Assembly: GCA_020543525.1 (NCBI GenBank)
Contig: JAHYIO010000001.1
Span: 806,001 to 870,000, forward strand
Direction: 5' to 3'
DNA from: Coriolopsis trogii
Taxonomy: Eukaryota > Basidiomycota > Agaricomycetes > Polyporales > Polyporaceae
Length of the DNA: 64,000 nt
The notes under the pieces were generated by a model. That model was not told the DNA's origin, ran no database searches, and was given only the letters and a program-made list of their open reading frames with translations. Shown in pieces: positions 26,901 to 38,100 of the stretch. Within the stretch, counting starts at the first letter, position 1. Each line of letters opens with the position of its first letter. The translations under genes and the position numbers were made by a program.

Positions 26901-28309
26901 GCAGGGACGGGAGGGATGCGTGCCGGAGGAGAGCGAGAGGACAGGGAAGGCTAAGCAAAAGGGGACAAGCGTGCGCATAGTTGGGAGTAGACGTGGAGAT
27001 CAGAAACGGAGCGCAAAGACGGTCGCGGCCGCGCGCGATGGGAGGCAGAGCCAGATGGCCGTCCGTCGATGAATGAGGTCAGCAGCAGTCTCGTCTCTGT
27101 CCTGGCGGTACGTAGCGGCCAGCGCTCGACCCAGCGCCCGCTCTGATGGCAGATCCCTCTCCATCCGTTCCGCAGCTAAATTTTTCTTGTCCAGCTTATC
27201 CGCCCGATAAGTCCTGGAAACCACATATCCGACTCTTTTTGGCGCCCACGGGATGTGCCACCGACAGGGCTGGAAATGTCTCAGTTTGGCAAACAAACTT
27301 CCGGATGTGGAAAGTGCAATATGGATACTGGTCGCCCCCGCGATGTTTAGCCGCAAGGGAGCCACGAGGATACACTACTCTTGGGGGCCGCAACGAGCCT
27401 AGGAGACTGCGCTAGTGGACACCACGAACAGATAGATCGTCACCGCCGAAGCTAGAGGAGGGAAATGAACATCCAGGACGGCGCCGGGATCTGACGCGTG
27501 AGGGTGGTGAACGGGGCTGGTGAGACTCGGAAGATGTGTCGTCGATGCGAAGCGGCGGCACGGTCGGGAAGAGCAAGGGGCGTCAGCGGAGGGGACGATG
27601 GCTGGATACATGGCAATGCAAGGCCATGTCACAAAGTGAGCCAGATTAGACAGAACGAGAGAAGGAACTGACGCAGCGCGAAGGACGAGGACGAGTGCTT
27701 TCCAACCTGCAACCCAAATCGCCTGTCCATACTGGGCAGAGGCCAGCACCAGGCACAGCGTCTCTGGGTGCCACTCCCCAGATCGCTGCCATCACATGCG
27801 AATACTCTATTATCCGCCATTTCCTGCCATCCACCCGTCGCACCTCCTCCTGTCTCCTGCCTCATCGGGGAGACTCACCCGGGTAACGTGACGTGCACGC
27901 GCGCAGAAGGGCTCGTGAGCTGTCATGGGCTTCCGTATATGGGTGATATAGGGGGAAAGGCTATGGGGAATCCCTGGGTGACGATGGCGGCCGTGATGCC
28001 GGCGGGGGAGGGCAGGGGGATGGCCGGGCGGAAGAGGGAAAAAAGAAGGGGCGGGAAAGAGCGGAAGGTTTTGCGGGGTGCGAAAAGGGGAGGGAGATTG
28101 ATGGGGCACGGATGGCCTGAAATGGAAGCCCCTGATGGGGGAGTTAGATAGTTTAGCGTTTGGGTTGTCGGTGGATAATATTGTTTCCTCCAAATAATGG
28201 GGAAGATGGCAGTTGCGGTCGGACGCTGAGAGGCTCCTCCGCTCGATTTAATACAAGATGTCCTCGTTCGCGTCCGCCTCGTAGACTCTACTTCACGAAT
28301 ACCGTACTC
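23913..28309. other. 4.4-kb sparse region, no supported gene
   Basis: GC content is ordinary, but no spliced gene could be built on either strand. Minus-strand frames at about 25860-26425, 26565-26978 and 27400-27750 have hydrophobic stretches (for example WRLIFVHLYSYLFLIG near 26840) that could suggest a degenerate membrane protein, without a recognised family signature. The last 60 bp hold a TATA-like 'atttaatac' near 28245, probably the promoter of the downstream cyclin gene. Confidence 0.35.
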
Positions 28310-30476
28310 ATGCATGGCCCTTATTACCACCACTCCTCTCTCCCTCCCTCGCCCTCACCTTCGCCAATGTCCACCGCAACCCTCCCGCTTCCTCTCGAGT
28401 TCGTCTCGACCTGGGCAGACTGGAGACCAACAAAGTCCGAGGCGCCTCTCACTCCTCCGCTTTCTTCAATCCCGCAGAGACGCGTCCTAGTCCCTCACCA
28501 GCACCATACTCCAACTGTGCTTCCGCCTATTTCCCATTTCGACCGCAGCATCTCGCGCCATTCGCCAGGTACGATTATCCCCTTCCATGTCCGCACCAGC
28601 TCGTCCCCTCATCCGTACGCAAAAGTCACGCCGCCTCCCTCCGACAATTGGCACACGAAGCACGATGCGCATCCCTACCGTCTGCCTTCTGTCATCCCTC
28701 TCATCCCAACGCGCTCGCTGGAGCCCTCTCCCTCTTCATCTCTGTGTGAACTCCCGGAGGACCCCTTTGCCGCGTCAACATACACTTTCGACTGGTTTGG
28801 AAGCGACTCGCACCGCTCTGCGCGTTTCATCGCCGAGAAGACATGCGAGATGATTTGTTACCTCTGGTTCTCTACCATCTCCAGCTCGTCTTCTCACTCG
28901 CCTTCCAAGCGCAATCGTCTCGCGTCCTCCCAGCACCCTTCCTTTTCTCCTCACAGTAATTCATCGACCGCGAAGCTCCAGTTCTCCGTCTCGCCTCAAT
29001 TCATCCGTTTCATGCAAAAAGTACTCGAGACGACTCAAGTCAGCCAGTCGGTCATCGTATTATCTCTACATTACATCTACCGCCTCAAAGGGCGTAATCC
29101 CTACACTTCCGGTCAGGCCGGGAGCGAGTACCGGGTCGCCATCGCTGCACTCATGCTTGCAAACAAGTTCGTTGACGAGTACGCGTGTCTACCCCTCATT
29201 CACGCGTCGCGCTTGCTCACACACGTCTCTGCAGTAACACGTACACGAACAAGACGTGGTCCGAGGTGTCAGGGATAGACCTCGCGGAGGTCAACCGCAT
29301 GGAGCGCGAATTCTTGCTGGGCATCGACTTCGACCTCTATGTCGACAAGAACACCTACGACGGATGGCTCAGCCTCCTCAAAGGTCTCGTGGGTCACAAG
29401 GAGCAGGACTCGAAGATGTGGCAGCGGTCGCGATGCCCTGTCCGCACTTCGCACTTGCACCGACCCCATTGTCACAGGAACGCCCACCTCACTGCATCAC
29501 GTGCTTCGTCACACCGCGCCCGATCCTCGTCTCCCCGCCGTGCCTCTGTCTGTACTGGCTCTCACTCCACCTCCTACGCCCGTCAACCTCAGCTTTACAC
29601 ACCTGCCCCTCTGCCGCCTTCACAGCCCACATTTCATCACCAGCCTTTCTCGTCACCCGCGCGACCCGAGGTTCCTGCTGGCCACAAGCGCACCGCCTCA
29701 GACGCGTTCTCTCCAACCTCGGCGTCCTTCCATCCTGCTCAACAGCCTCCAGCACAAGCACCCAGACGTATGCACGGTTTATCTCTTGACATCCCGCAGC
29801 CAATGCCTCACTCGAGGGAAAGTTCCGTGTCCCCTTTGGAGTCGCTCCAGTCCTTTTCCAAGCTCACGCTCGGAGCCTCACCTGTGGACAACGTCACTTC
29901 TCAGGCATGGCCCGTCCGGCACGACGAGTATCCGCGGACCTTGGTATCCGCTTACCGGATGGACGACCAGCGCCCTCCGATTGCACCACAGGTTAGTATC
30001 CGAATCATCTTATCTCGTTCATAGTCCCTCATGAGCATCTTCAGCATTTGTATTTCTACTCCCTCGCCGGGTCACCGATGGAGTCTGAGGAGGAGCGGCG
30101 GTCGCGCAAGGCTCGTCTTCGGTATCACCAGGCTCCCCCGCCGAGTGCCGCCGCTTATCAGTATTCGTCCTCGATGCCAATGGTCGTTCAGTCGGCCTCG
30201 ACTAGCCCGTACGAGGTTCACTCACACGTTCCTTCGTCACAGCCGGTCTTGCCCCCCTTCTCACAGGTGTCGCAAGGCTGGCCTGTGGTTGGTGGAATGT
30301 CGGCAGCGGAGACTACCCAGCTCCCGCCGATTCTCGTTGAGCAGCCTCAGCAGCATGGACTGGCCATCCCTTCTGCTACATTCGCGAACGCTGGTCCGCC
30401 TGGAGTGCAATTTTACTCTACATTCACGTCAGACCCGGCCCCGCACTATTACAGGGCGCGCGGGCGGCAAGTATAA
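28310..30476 (+). CDS. PHO80/Pcl-type cyclin
   Basis: Three exons (28310..29178, 29235..29991, 30045..30476) give 685 residues. A Ser/Pro-rich N-terminal region of about 220 residues precedes a cyclin fold at about 222-350. It includes VSPQFIRFMQKVLETTQVSQ, SVIVLSLHYIYRLKGRNPY, YRVAIAALMLANKFVDDNTY, NKTWSEVSGIDLAEVNRMER and EFLLGIDFDLYVD. These are the signatures of the PHO80-like cyclins, which bind Pho85-type CDKs and act in phosphate, glycogen and cell-cycle control. A long Ser/Pro/Gln-rich, presumably disordered tail follows. ATG 28367 is an alternative start; 28310 was chosen because a TATA-like site sits about 65 bp upstream. Which of the several fungal Pcl cyclins this matches cannot be told. 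Confidence 0.87.
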
Positions 30477-33137
30477 TTCTTCGAGCAGTAGTAGTATAGT
30501 ATAGGGCTAGAATTGTCGCGTTTGAACATGGACTCTATTGCAGAACTTTACGATTATTATCATTGCATCGCATACTTATCATACGTACCACCATCAACCC
30601 GCATTTCTCGTCCCCGCTCATCGGTCACATCATGTTTCGCATCGCCCTCGCGCATTGTGCATTGTAGTTATCACGCAGGTTCAAGTCGCATTCGCATTTG
30701 TCGTTATGCCGCATACATACATTTCCCCATCATGCTGCTTCCTCCACACCCACCCATCTTGCACACATCGCATCCCTTGACCGTACATGTCTTGACGCCC
30801 TCGTTACGCCGGCGCACGTTGACTTCGTCTGCGTTTATATGAAACGAGTACAGAAGCGAACGGTACATCTCGTGCGTGCAAGACTGTGTGGTGCGTGACT
30901 TCCGACCTCGCCAAGATGGCTCTCGTGCCGGCCTGCGTTAGGCCCCCAAGAACAAGTGCGCAGGCAGTCAAGACGTCCGTTCCGCGAGCCAGATACGGGC
31001 GCCCCTGAAATAATTTGGTTCAGGGCGTTGTCTCCTGGGCGCTTGGTTGTGGGCATCCAAGATGGAACCGCCGGAACGAACAGTTGGCATCAGTAAGCTT
31101 GAGCTGCAGCAGATCATTCTTTTTTTTTTCTCTCTCCGCATCCCACAGAACTGACAGGAGCGTGGCAACGACGCGGTTCGGAGCGACGCTCGTATGTCAG
31201 CCTTCGGGTGCAAGAAGACACATGGACCTACGTGCGGACGCGGTCCCAAGTTGATTGACACAGCGCAGCGGGCAGCGGCAGTGGATCCGGACAGCGTGCC
31301 TCCCCTGGCGGCCTGGCCTGTACCAAGCTTACTCGCTGAGCCCTTTGGCGGGACCTGGAAGTACGTGTGATGTCTCCAGTGGCACAGAAGACCGAGCGAC
31401 GGCGACTGTCAGAGTTTGAGCAACGAGCCACCGGCTCCCTCCGCTACTGCCTCCGACTCGATCTACACATGTATCCCCCCATCCCGCTCGCGAATGCGCG
31501 TAGTATGTACCTGCGCCGCCCGTGCTTACCGATGCCGCGAATGTCCACATCCACGTATGCCATCATCATGACCTATGCATCCCGAGGCCTGGGGGCTGGG
31601 CGACAAGTTGCGGGCTCCGGTGCGAGCCCCTCTCTGTCCCCCAACTTCTTTGGACTTCCCGGGTTGACCGTTGAAACGTTGACACCCATAGGCACAATAG
31701 CTCACGCAGCCTTCAAACGACAATAACGTTCTTGGGACATGACACGGCCGGAAACGATGCATCTACTCACCGCCGACCGGAGCAAAGACTTGGACGCGCT
31801 CGCAGGGGGCTGTTCTGCCCAGGAGGCAGAGAGGAAAACCAGCGAGCGGGAACCGCATGGAAGGTTCGTCGGATGCTCGGGATAAGGTGCGGATAATATT
31901 CCGTAAGTAGCCATAGCCTGCCGTTTGTCGGCACACAAAGTGTTGTACCTTGCTTACTGCTTACCTCCCCTTTCTTGGTATCTACTATCTGCAGGGTGGA
32001 AAGGTGTGATAATTATAATTAAATTCTCGACGGGCCCCAGCGCAGCGAGTCTGCGTGTTATGGCGTACCGGCAATCTGACCTTCTGACAGGTGCAACGTT
32101 GACGCTTGCCAACCCCCGTCGCTCGCATTCCGACCATTTACCTCGGGACTCGGGACTCGGCCTGAAGCTCACCGTTCTGGGCGGTGAGCGGTGCCCATTT
32201 TGCCACCAGCCGCTGCGCGACGTCCCCCTAATCACCCCGCGCCGAGCGTGCGGGTCCGCAGCTGCTATACCGTCCACGGACCAACACGGCGGCTGCCCGA
32301 GCATGGGACGCAGCGTGGCATGGAAGAGGCGGAGCTGGAGCTGATATAGCAGTCGCGCTGGAATCTGGAAATGAGCGGTGCGAGTCGAAGATGGTGGTGC
32401 GATGAGAGTGAGACGGCGCAGTGGGAATACGGTGGTCACGAAGATCTGCGCATGCGGGGGGTCTCCATCAAGATTGTAGCGGTGGCCGTTAACTGCCGGT
32501 GTCGAGCGCTGAGCGGTCGACCTTCCCTTCGCTCGCGGCGTCGACGGCGGTCTCAGTCTAGTGATAGTTTCGTGTTGCGGTCTGCCAGAGCACGCACATC
32601 GGGGCCTCGGTCGCTGTAAACGAGAGAAAGGTATCGAACACGGGAAGAGGAACACGCGGACGTGTACGTCAGTCGTCACTCACATCAGGGCCAGGCAGTC
32701 GTCCCGGGCCCATCGCACGCCACTCGTCAGTCCTTCCGGTACGAAACATACTTGACTAGTTTGACTTCTTTAGTACAGAAAATCATCTACTACTAGCAGC
32801 TGCAGCGGCGCGAAGCCAGGCCCAGGATTGATCACGCTATCCGCAAACAGCCCATCACTTTCACTCTTTTCGAGCCCCGCGCAGAGGCTACCGCGCATCC
32901 TCTCCACCGCCGCTTCAGTAACTGCGCCCATTCTCGCCTACCTCGACTTTCGTCCCCTGTGACATTTCTTCGCACTGTGGTTCTTCGGCAGACGCACACA
33001 TCCCCTTACCCGAATGCGGGTCTGTACCCTCAATCTGACTCTCAAAATGCAGGACGTAGAGTCGAATCGGATGCGATCCTTGACAACATCCCCATGCATG
33101 GAGGACGCATCAGCCAACGGCACCCTTTATGACCTAG
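30477..33137. other. Intergenic, mostly no supported gene
   Basis: A 2.7-kb stretch downstream of the cyclin gene. It has a poly-T tract near 31121-31132. Open frames are short until about 32800. From there to 33137 several overlapping plus-strand frames look partly coding (for example ITFTLFEPRAEATAHPL and ESDAILDNIPMHGGRISQ). They may be 5' exons of the gene that follows, but I could not join them. Confidence 0.4.
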
Positions 33138-33764
33138 GGACCCTCACCGCTAGAACTGCGCGTCGCGGATGCTCTTCGCCTACCCAACTTTCCTTCATTG
33201 ATGCAACGCTCGGACGCTGTACGCCGAGGCGCGGTTCCCTATCATCCACAAATATGGATGGTTCTGTGCTGCTCCTTGGATGAACAGATATCCTTCGAAT
33301 TGCGAAGACGTCAACGACAGGAAACAGACGCAGCTGGGGAGTGATGGTTCTACCGTAACACCGGCGCAAGCCTCCCGCGGGATCCTTACCCAGCACTTAC
33401 TAATGACATCAGCATTCTCTCGTTCTTCCACGGTGCCACTCGTCGGCACTGGGGACTATCAGCATCAACAGAACAGGGGAATGCGGATGGAAGATGGACT
33501 GGGAACCAAGGAACGCCGCTGGCGCAGGCGTTGGAGTTTTGTACGGCGACAATGGACATGACGCCTTCCACGCGACTGCGGTTCTATGATGTTCCATCCA
33601 ATTACGGGAGAACTTCCTGGTATCCGCCCAATGTGACCGTCTGCGTGAGCTTGATTCAAGTGCTTGCTGTCGTTAGAGATGAGCAGACCGGGGGAAGATC
33701 AGACTAACAGAGCTGGCAGCGGACAGGCCGGAAATGGGTTGAACAATCCTCAGAGGGCCCATGA
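33138..33764 (+). CDS. Hypothetical protein, 3' exons only resolved
   Basis: Three exons fit well: 33138..33340, 33413..33644 and 33720..33764, with frames kept across both junctions. The first intron (33341..33412) ends with a textbook branch site TACTAATGAC just before ATCAG. The joined reading contains YHPQIWMVLCCSLDEQISFE, DILSFFHGATRRHWGLSAS, GTPLAQALEFCTATMDM and LRFYDVPSNYGRTSWYPPN, and ends TGRKWVEQSSEGP before TGA. I recognise no family. The 5' end is unresolved; upstream coding-like frames from about 32800 may belong to it. The last intron could instead be retained, giving a different short C-terminus that ends at a TAA near 33706. Confidence 0.5.
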
Positions 33765-34374
33765 ACTCCGTCGGCGTCGCCGGTTACGCGTCGGAGGCTG
33801 TGACAGTTGGGCAGAGGCAGGCGACGCCGCTTACCGAGCGTTTCGGGCGAACTGAGCTGTGCGAGGGCAGAATGCCAAGTCAGTAGGTCCGACCACACTA
33901 GCGTCCAACGGTCAGAGAGTGCGATGATGGATAGGCAGAAGAGGGCTCGTTTCGTTGGGTGATGGCACGTTGCAGGCGTCGCGCGTGCGATGGTGGGAGG
34001 AGGACAACGATACAACTGGATTAGGATTGGACCTTCACAGAACAATGACATCTGGACAAGGAAGGTGCAGCTTCTGACGCCGACAGACGACCGGAGAAAA
34101 GTAGGCGCTGCAAGGTTGTCGGACGGCATGCTCCGGGCCTGTATACGTGTGGTGGTTGTGTGCCACCGAAGGTTGAGCGGCCGGATGGGCCGGAAACTGT
34201 TGACACAAACTAGTGCGCACGAGGATGCGATCGGATTAGCGCGGATTCCCGTGGAACGTAGGGCTTCGAGATAAGTCTGTGCGACAACCGTTAGTTATAG
34301 ACCAGATGCACCCGTAATTGACTTACAGCTTGGTCGTCGAGGCAGACAACGTTACATGAAGGAGATCGGCCGAA
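33765..34374. other. Intergenic, no gene seen
   Basis: About 600 bp between the hypothetical gene (+) and the 3' end of the small membrane-protein gene (-). I see nothing recognisable. Confidence 0.45.
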
Positions 34375-34914
34375 TCATAAAGTATCGTTGGGACCTTCGT
34401 GAGCGGCGAGGCTGTCGAGCCTAGCCTTTTCTGCCTCGAGACGGGCCATATTGGTGGCGAGAAAACCCTGGGTAAATTGATAACCGGAAACAATACCCGT
34501 CACTAGACAAGAAGAACACGAGGGACGATGAGCAACCACTTCGTGGACGCGATGGTCTGACAAGGTGCGAACGAGAAGCAAGGGAGCAATGCAAGAGCGC
34601 TCACCTACGCCGCACAGGATCGTAGCGTTCCTGTTAAGACGGAAGAGTCTGGAGCCAACAATAGCTGAATGAGACAAGACATGTAAGCAAAGGGTTTATG
34701 GCAAGTCAAGCGTTGGAAGGGCGCGAGAGAGGGCGCACCGCTGACAAGAGCCGAGGATAAGCCCGCAAAGATGCCATCCCGCTGGGCTTGCTGTCGACTC
34801 TAGCTGTAAGCGGTCGGTGACGGTGGGGACACGGGGACATACACGCGTCGCCTGTGCTACGGCGTCGATGGGAAGCGCGGTGCGCGGTGCTTCGGGCTTC
34901 GCAGAGTCGGACAT
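34375..34914 (-). CDS. Small two-helix membrane protein, function unknown
   Basis: Four small exons (34914..34843, 34790..34739, 34664..34605, 34502..34375) join in frame to 103 residues. After a hydrophilic start (MSDSAKPEAPRTALPIDAV) there are two glycine-containing hydrophobic segments, about 30-47 (GIFAGLSSALVSAIVGSRLF) and about 52-72 (NATILCGVVTGIVSGYQF), separated by a basic loop RLNRN. An acidic/basic helix MARLEAEKARLDSL ends the protein. The shape resembles small mitochondrial or ER membrane proteins, but I cannot name a family. All exon junctions keep the frame, which supports a real gene. It is divergent from SPO22/ZIP4 with 220 bp between starts. Confidence 0.7.
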
Positions 34915-35134
34915 GTGGTCGAAGTCGCAGTCGACGTCGGTGTCGCTGTTGGTCTCAAGCTCACCGTCGCGTCCGAGGCTCTCTGGGCCGTGGGAGAGCG
35001 TGACTCGGGTGCGCGTGTCGTTACGCGTTCTGTCTGTCACACATACCCTGACGCGTCTTCTGGTGCGGCAAGTGTTGTCCTCAGCGAGCTCGCCCATTCT
35101 CCCGCCGCCTCGACTGCCTGACGCGACATACACA

Positions 35135-38100
35135 ATGTCCGACCGCAGGAAGCGCAAGCTCTCTCCGGACGCTCCTACCGCATACACCAACATCGAATGT
35201 CCGTCTTGGGTTCTATTCCCCACCGCGGCCTCTCTTCCTCTCGCTCACCTGCCCCATTATCCCAGCTGCACTGGCTAGAATCAAGCCAACACTCAATGGG
35301 AAGCATTCAGACTGGAATTCCCTTCGCTCTGATCTTCTTCACCTATCCGCCCTCGCCGAATCCCTCTCCAAGCACCGCCCGCGTGCCAAAAAGGACAAGG
35401 ACAAGGACAAGGACCGCTGGGCTATTCGTGCCGATAACTTAGACCGTGAAGGTTTCCTCCATCCATTTCTGCCGATCTTGTGCCTGGCTCGCAAACCGTG
35501 TCCTATTGCAGGTGTTGCTCTATGGAATGCGTCTGTCGTCCACCGGGACGCGCCAGACGACTCATTCCGCCCCGTGTGCGCAGCTAGTACGTTTCCTCTG
35601 CTCCCCATGCCCATATGCGGCTGTGAATCCACACCGGCTTCTTTGGCAGTGAGACTTGCCGGTTTTCGCCTCATCGAGGCCGGAATGGAGCACAGACCAG
35701 GAATAGAATGTACGTCAATCTGCTACCCCTTACCGCCAAACACTCCGACATCACAACTCTCCCACCAGCCCTCATCCATGTGCTTCAGCTGGCCAGCAAG
35801 GCCGCTTCAAGCTTGGCAGGTAAGATCGTCGCACAGTTACCTATGCGTGCACATGTCATACCACGCACGTACATAGACGTGGGTGACCTCGACCTTGCCG
35901 CTGCTGTCTTAGCCTCGGCAGCCCAGGTCAGCTACACATACTTCCTATGGGCAACTTATTAATCCACACTGATTCCCAACTCAGTATGAGGAACTCCTCC
36001 GGGCCGCGGAAGACCCGCACGGCGAACACGCACAGCACAGGGCTCGCGCCGTCGTGCTTTACTTCTCTAGCCGAATGGAAGCCGTAAGCGGCGCTGATTT
36101 CACCGCTATTTGCAACAACTCCGCTTGACATTCTTGACAGGCATGGCGAGAGGGTAACATAGGCGTTGCCGACTTTATGCTCGAAAAAGTCACAGGTGTG
36201 TCTCGATATGTCATACTCGAGCGCTCGAGTCGTGATGTGCGGCTGCCCAGAATGCGATCAATACCTCTCGCTTATAACACCTTCCGACGTGAGGAAGCGT
36301 ATATCCATTGCCACTCGTGTTGGACACTGATCGTTTCCGGGTTCAAGCGGAGAAATCTGGCCGGGAAATTGCTAGACATAGGTAAGGAACTTCTCAGATT
36401 GAGCACCCAAGCCCCAGCCGGAAGTAGTGCAAAGGAGTCCGTCAAGTGGATCCAGCGCGCATTCACCACTATCGAACCGCTCGAAGATGCGGCAGATTCC
36501 GAAGAAGGCCGGTTGAGGGTACGTCTCCGTGCGTGCTACAATCTGACAGTTACCCGCAATTATTATTCCTAGCGATCAATTCTCAGGAGTTTGTGTAAGT
36601 CAATAACGGCATACCAATCTCCCGCGATGTCACTAAAATCCGGTCTCCCACGTGTGACCAGCTCGCGCGTACTTCCTGTCCTCCTCGCAAGATCCAGAGA
36701 ACTTGGTGAGAGCAGAAGCAACCCTCCAGGAGCTCATAGAATCCGTTGACACCTCGCTGGATCACGTAAGTCCGCGGGCTGCCGTTCAAATGTTATCCGA
36801 CCCTTATAGCTGTCCCAGACATCTGCCGAGCATCAGCAACTTCGCTGGATGAGGGTTGCTATTCTCAAGCGGCGCAAAGCGGCCCATGCCTCGCTTCTTG
36901 ACGGTAGGTTTCGTGGTAGTCGCACAGACACCGGCCCTGCTCAGGCTGTCGGGTGCCACAGCATTTCGGTCCATCATCAATCATATGGAATTCTCGGAGA
37001 ATAGCGTCACAGAGTGCGTGTGCCTTGCGCCTTGATTATCAAAGTCCCTATTGACTAACTGTGGAAATTGGGGTAGTATTCTGCAGGAGCTGAGAACTCT
37101 CGGCCAGGACCAGTTGAGTGGACTGTCCCACTACCTCGTTATCACCGCCAGGACCTCACGTGCATTGATCAACTCCCCCGCAGTGCTTTGGTAACCGCTA
37201 TTCACCTCTGCTGTCTAGAGCGGGCATTCGAGACCCAAAATAGCGCGAGCCTGGTTTATCTGGATCGTCTCCTGCTTTCCTTGATCTTCCACTGCTCCAA
37301 GGATGACGACCATGCGCGAGCGATTCGAGAGGTGGTAAACGCCCTCAATTGTACGTCTTCGATCATTATCTGATGATATCCGTCCCCGCTACTCACCCGA
37401 CCACACAGTGCTAGGCACTAGAGATTACGAGCTACCCAAGATCTCAGCGACGGCTTGTTTGACAGTAAGTCGCGGGGTCTCCGCACTTCATTCGCCGGCA
37501 GGTCTGAGCTTCCGGCGCAGTTACTCTGGCAATTCGGAGATCGGCATTATCATGCTAAACGCTGGTCCGTAGCCGCCGACTGGTATCTGCTCGGAACGCA
37601 TCGCTCCTTTGGATCGATATCCCACATATCTAACTCTAAGTGCCTTCGTAAGGCGGCGCTCTGTTACATTCAGTGCGGCGACCACGCCCAGGCTTCTGCG
37701 ATCATTCACCGCTGCCCATCCACCGATGCAGCAACTCACTACGTCGCGCTATTGATCGCTGCCCATCAAGGTAACATCTCTCCGTGCTCTTACGTTGTAC
37801 CTTACCGCGCTGAATGCGGGCTGAACGCCTAGGCCTCGAAGATGAAGGTAATTCCTTGTGTCTCAGCAGAGCGTTCCCCTGTTCGATCATGGCGCCCCCA
37901 CAGCTGTTGCTTCGGTTCAAGAGATGGTCCATGCGTCGAACTTCAACAAGAAGATGTTACTCCTCGCCGCTCGGCTGGCGAATGAATCGGACATGAAACA
38001 CTTACTACTGGCGGTCCTAGATGCTCTCCTTGGCGCTTCCATCCGGAGCGGTCTGCACGGCGAAGCGGAGGCTATTACGTTGGTTCGCTGCACTATCAGA

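Noticed and set aside
25859..26978. Possible seven-helix pheromone receptor on the minus strand
   Set aside because: Some hydrophobic stretches occur, but none of the conserved STE3-type blocks appear, and no splice pattern gives seven helices. I saw no small CaaX pheromone precursor nearby either.
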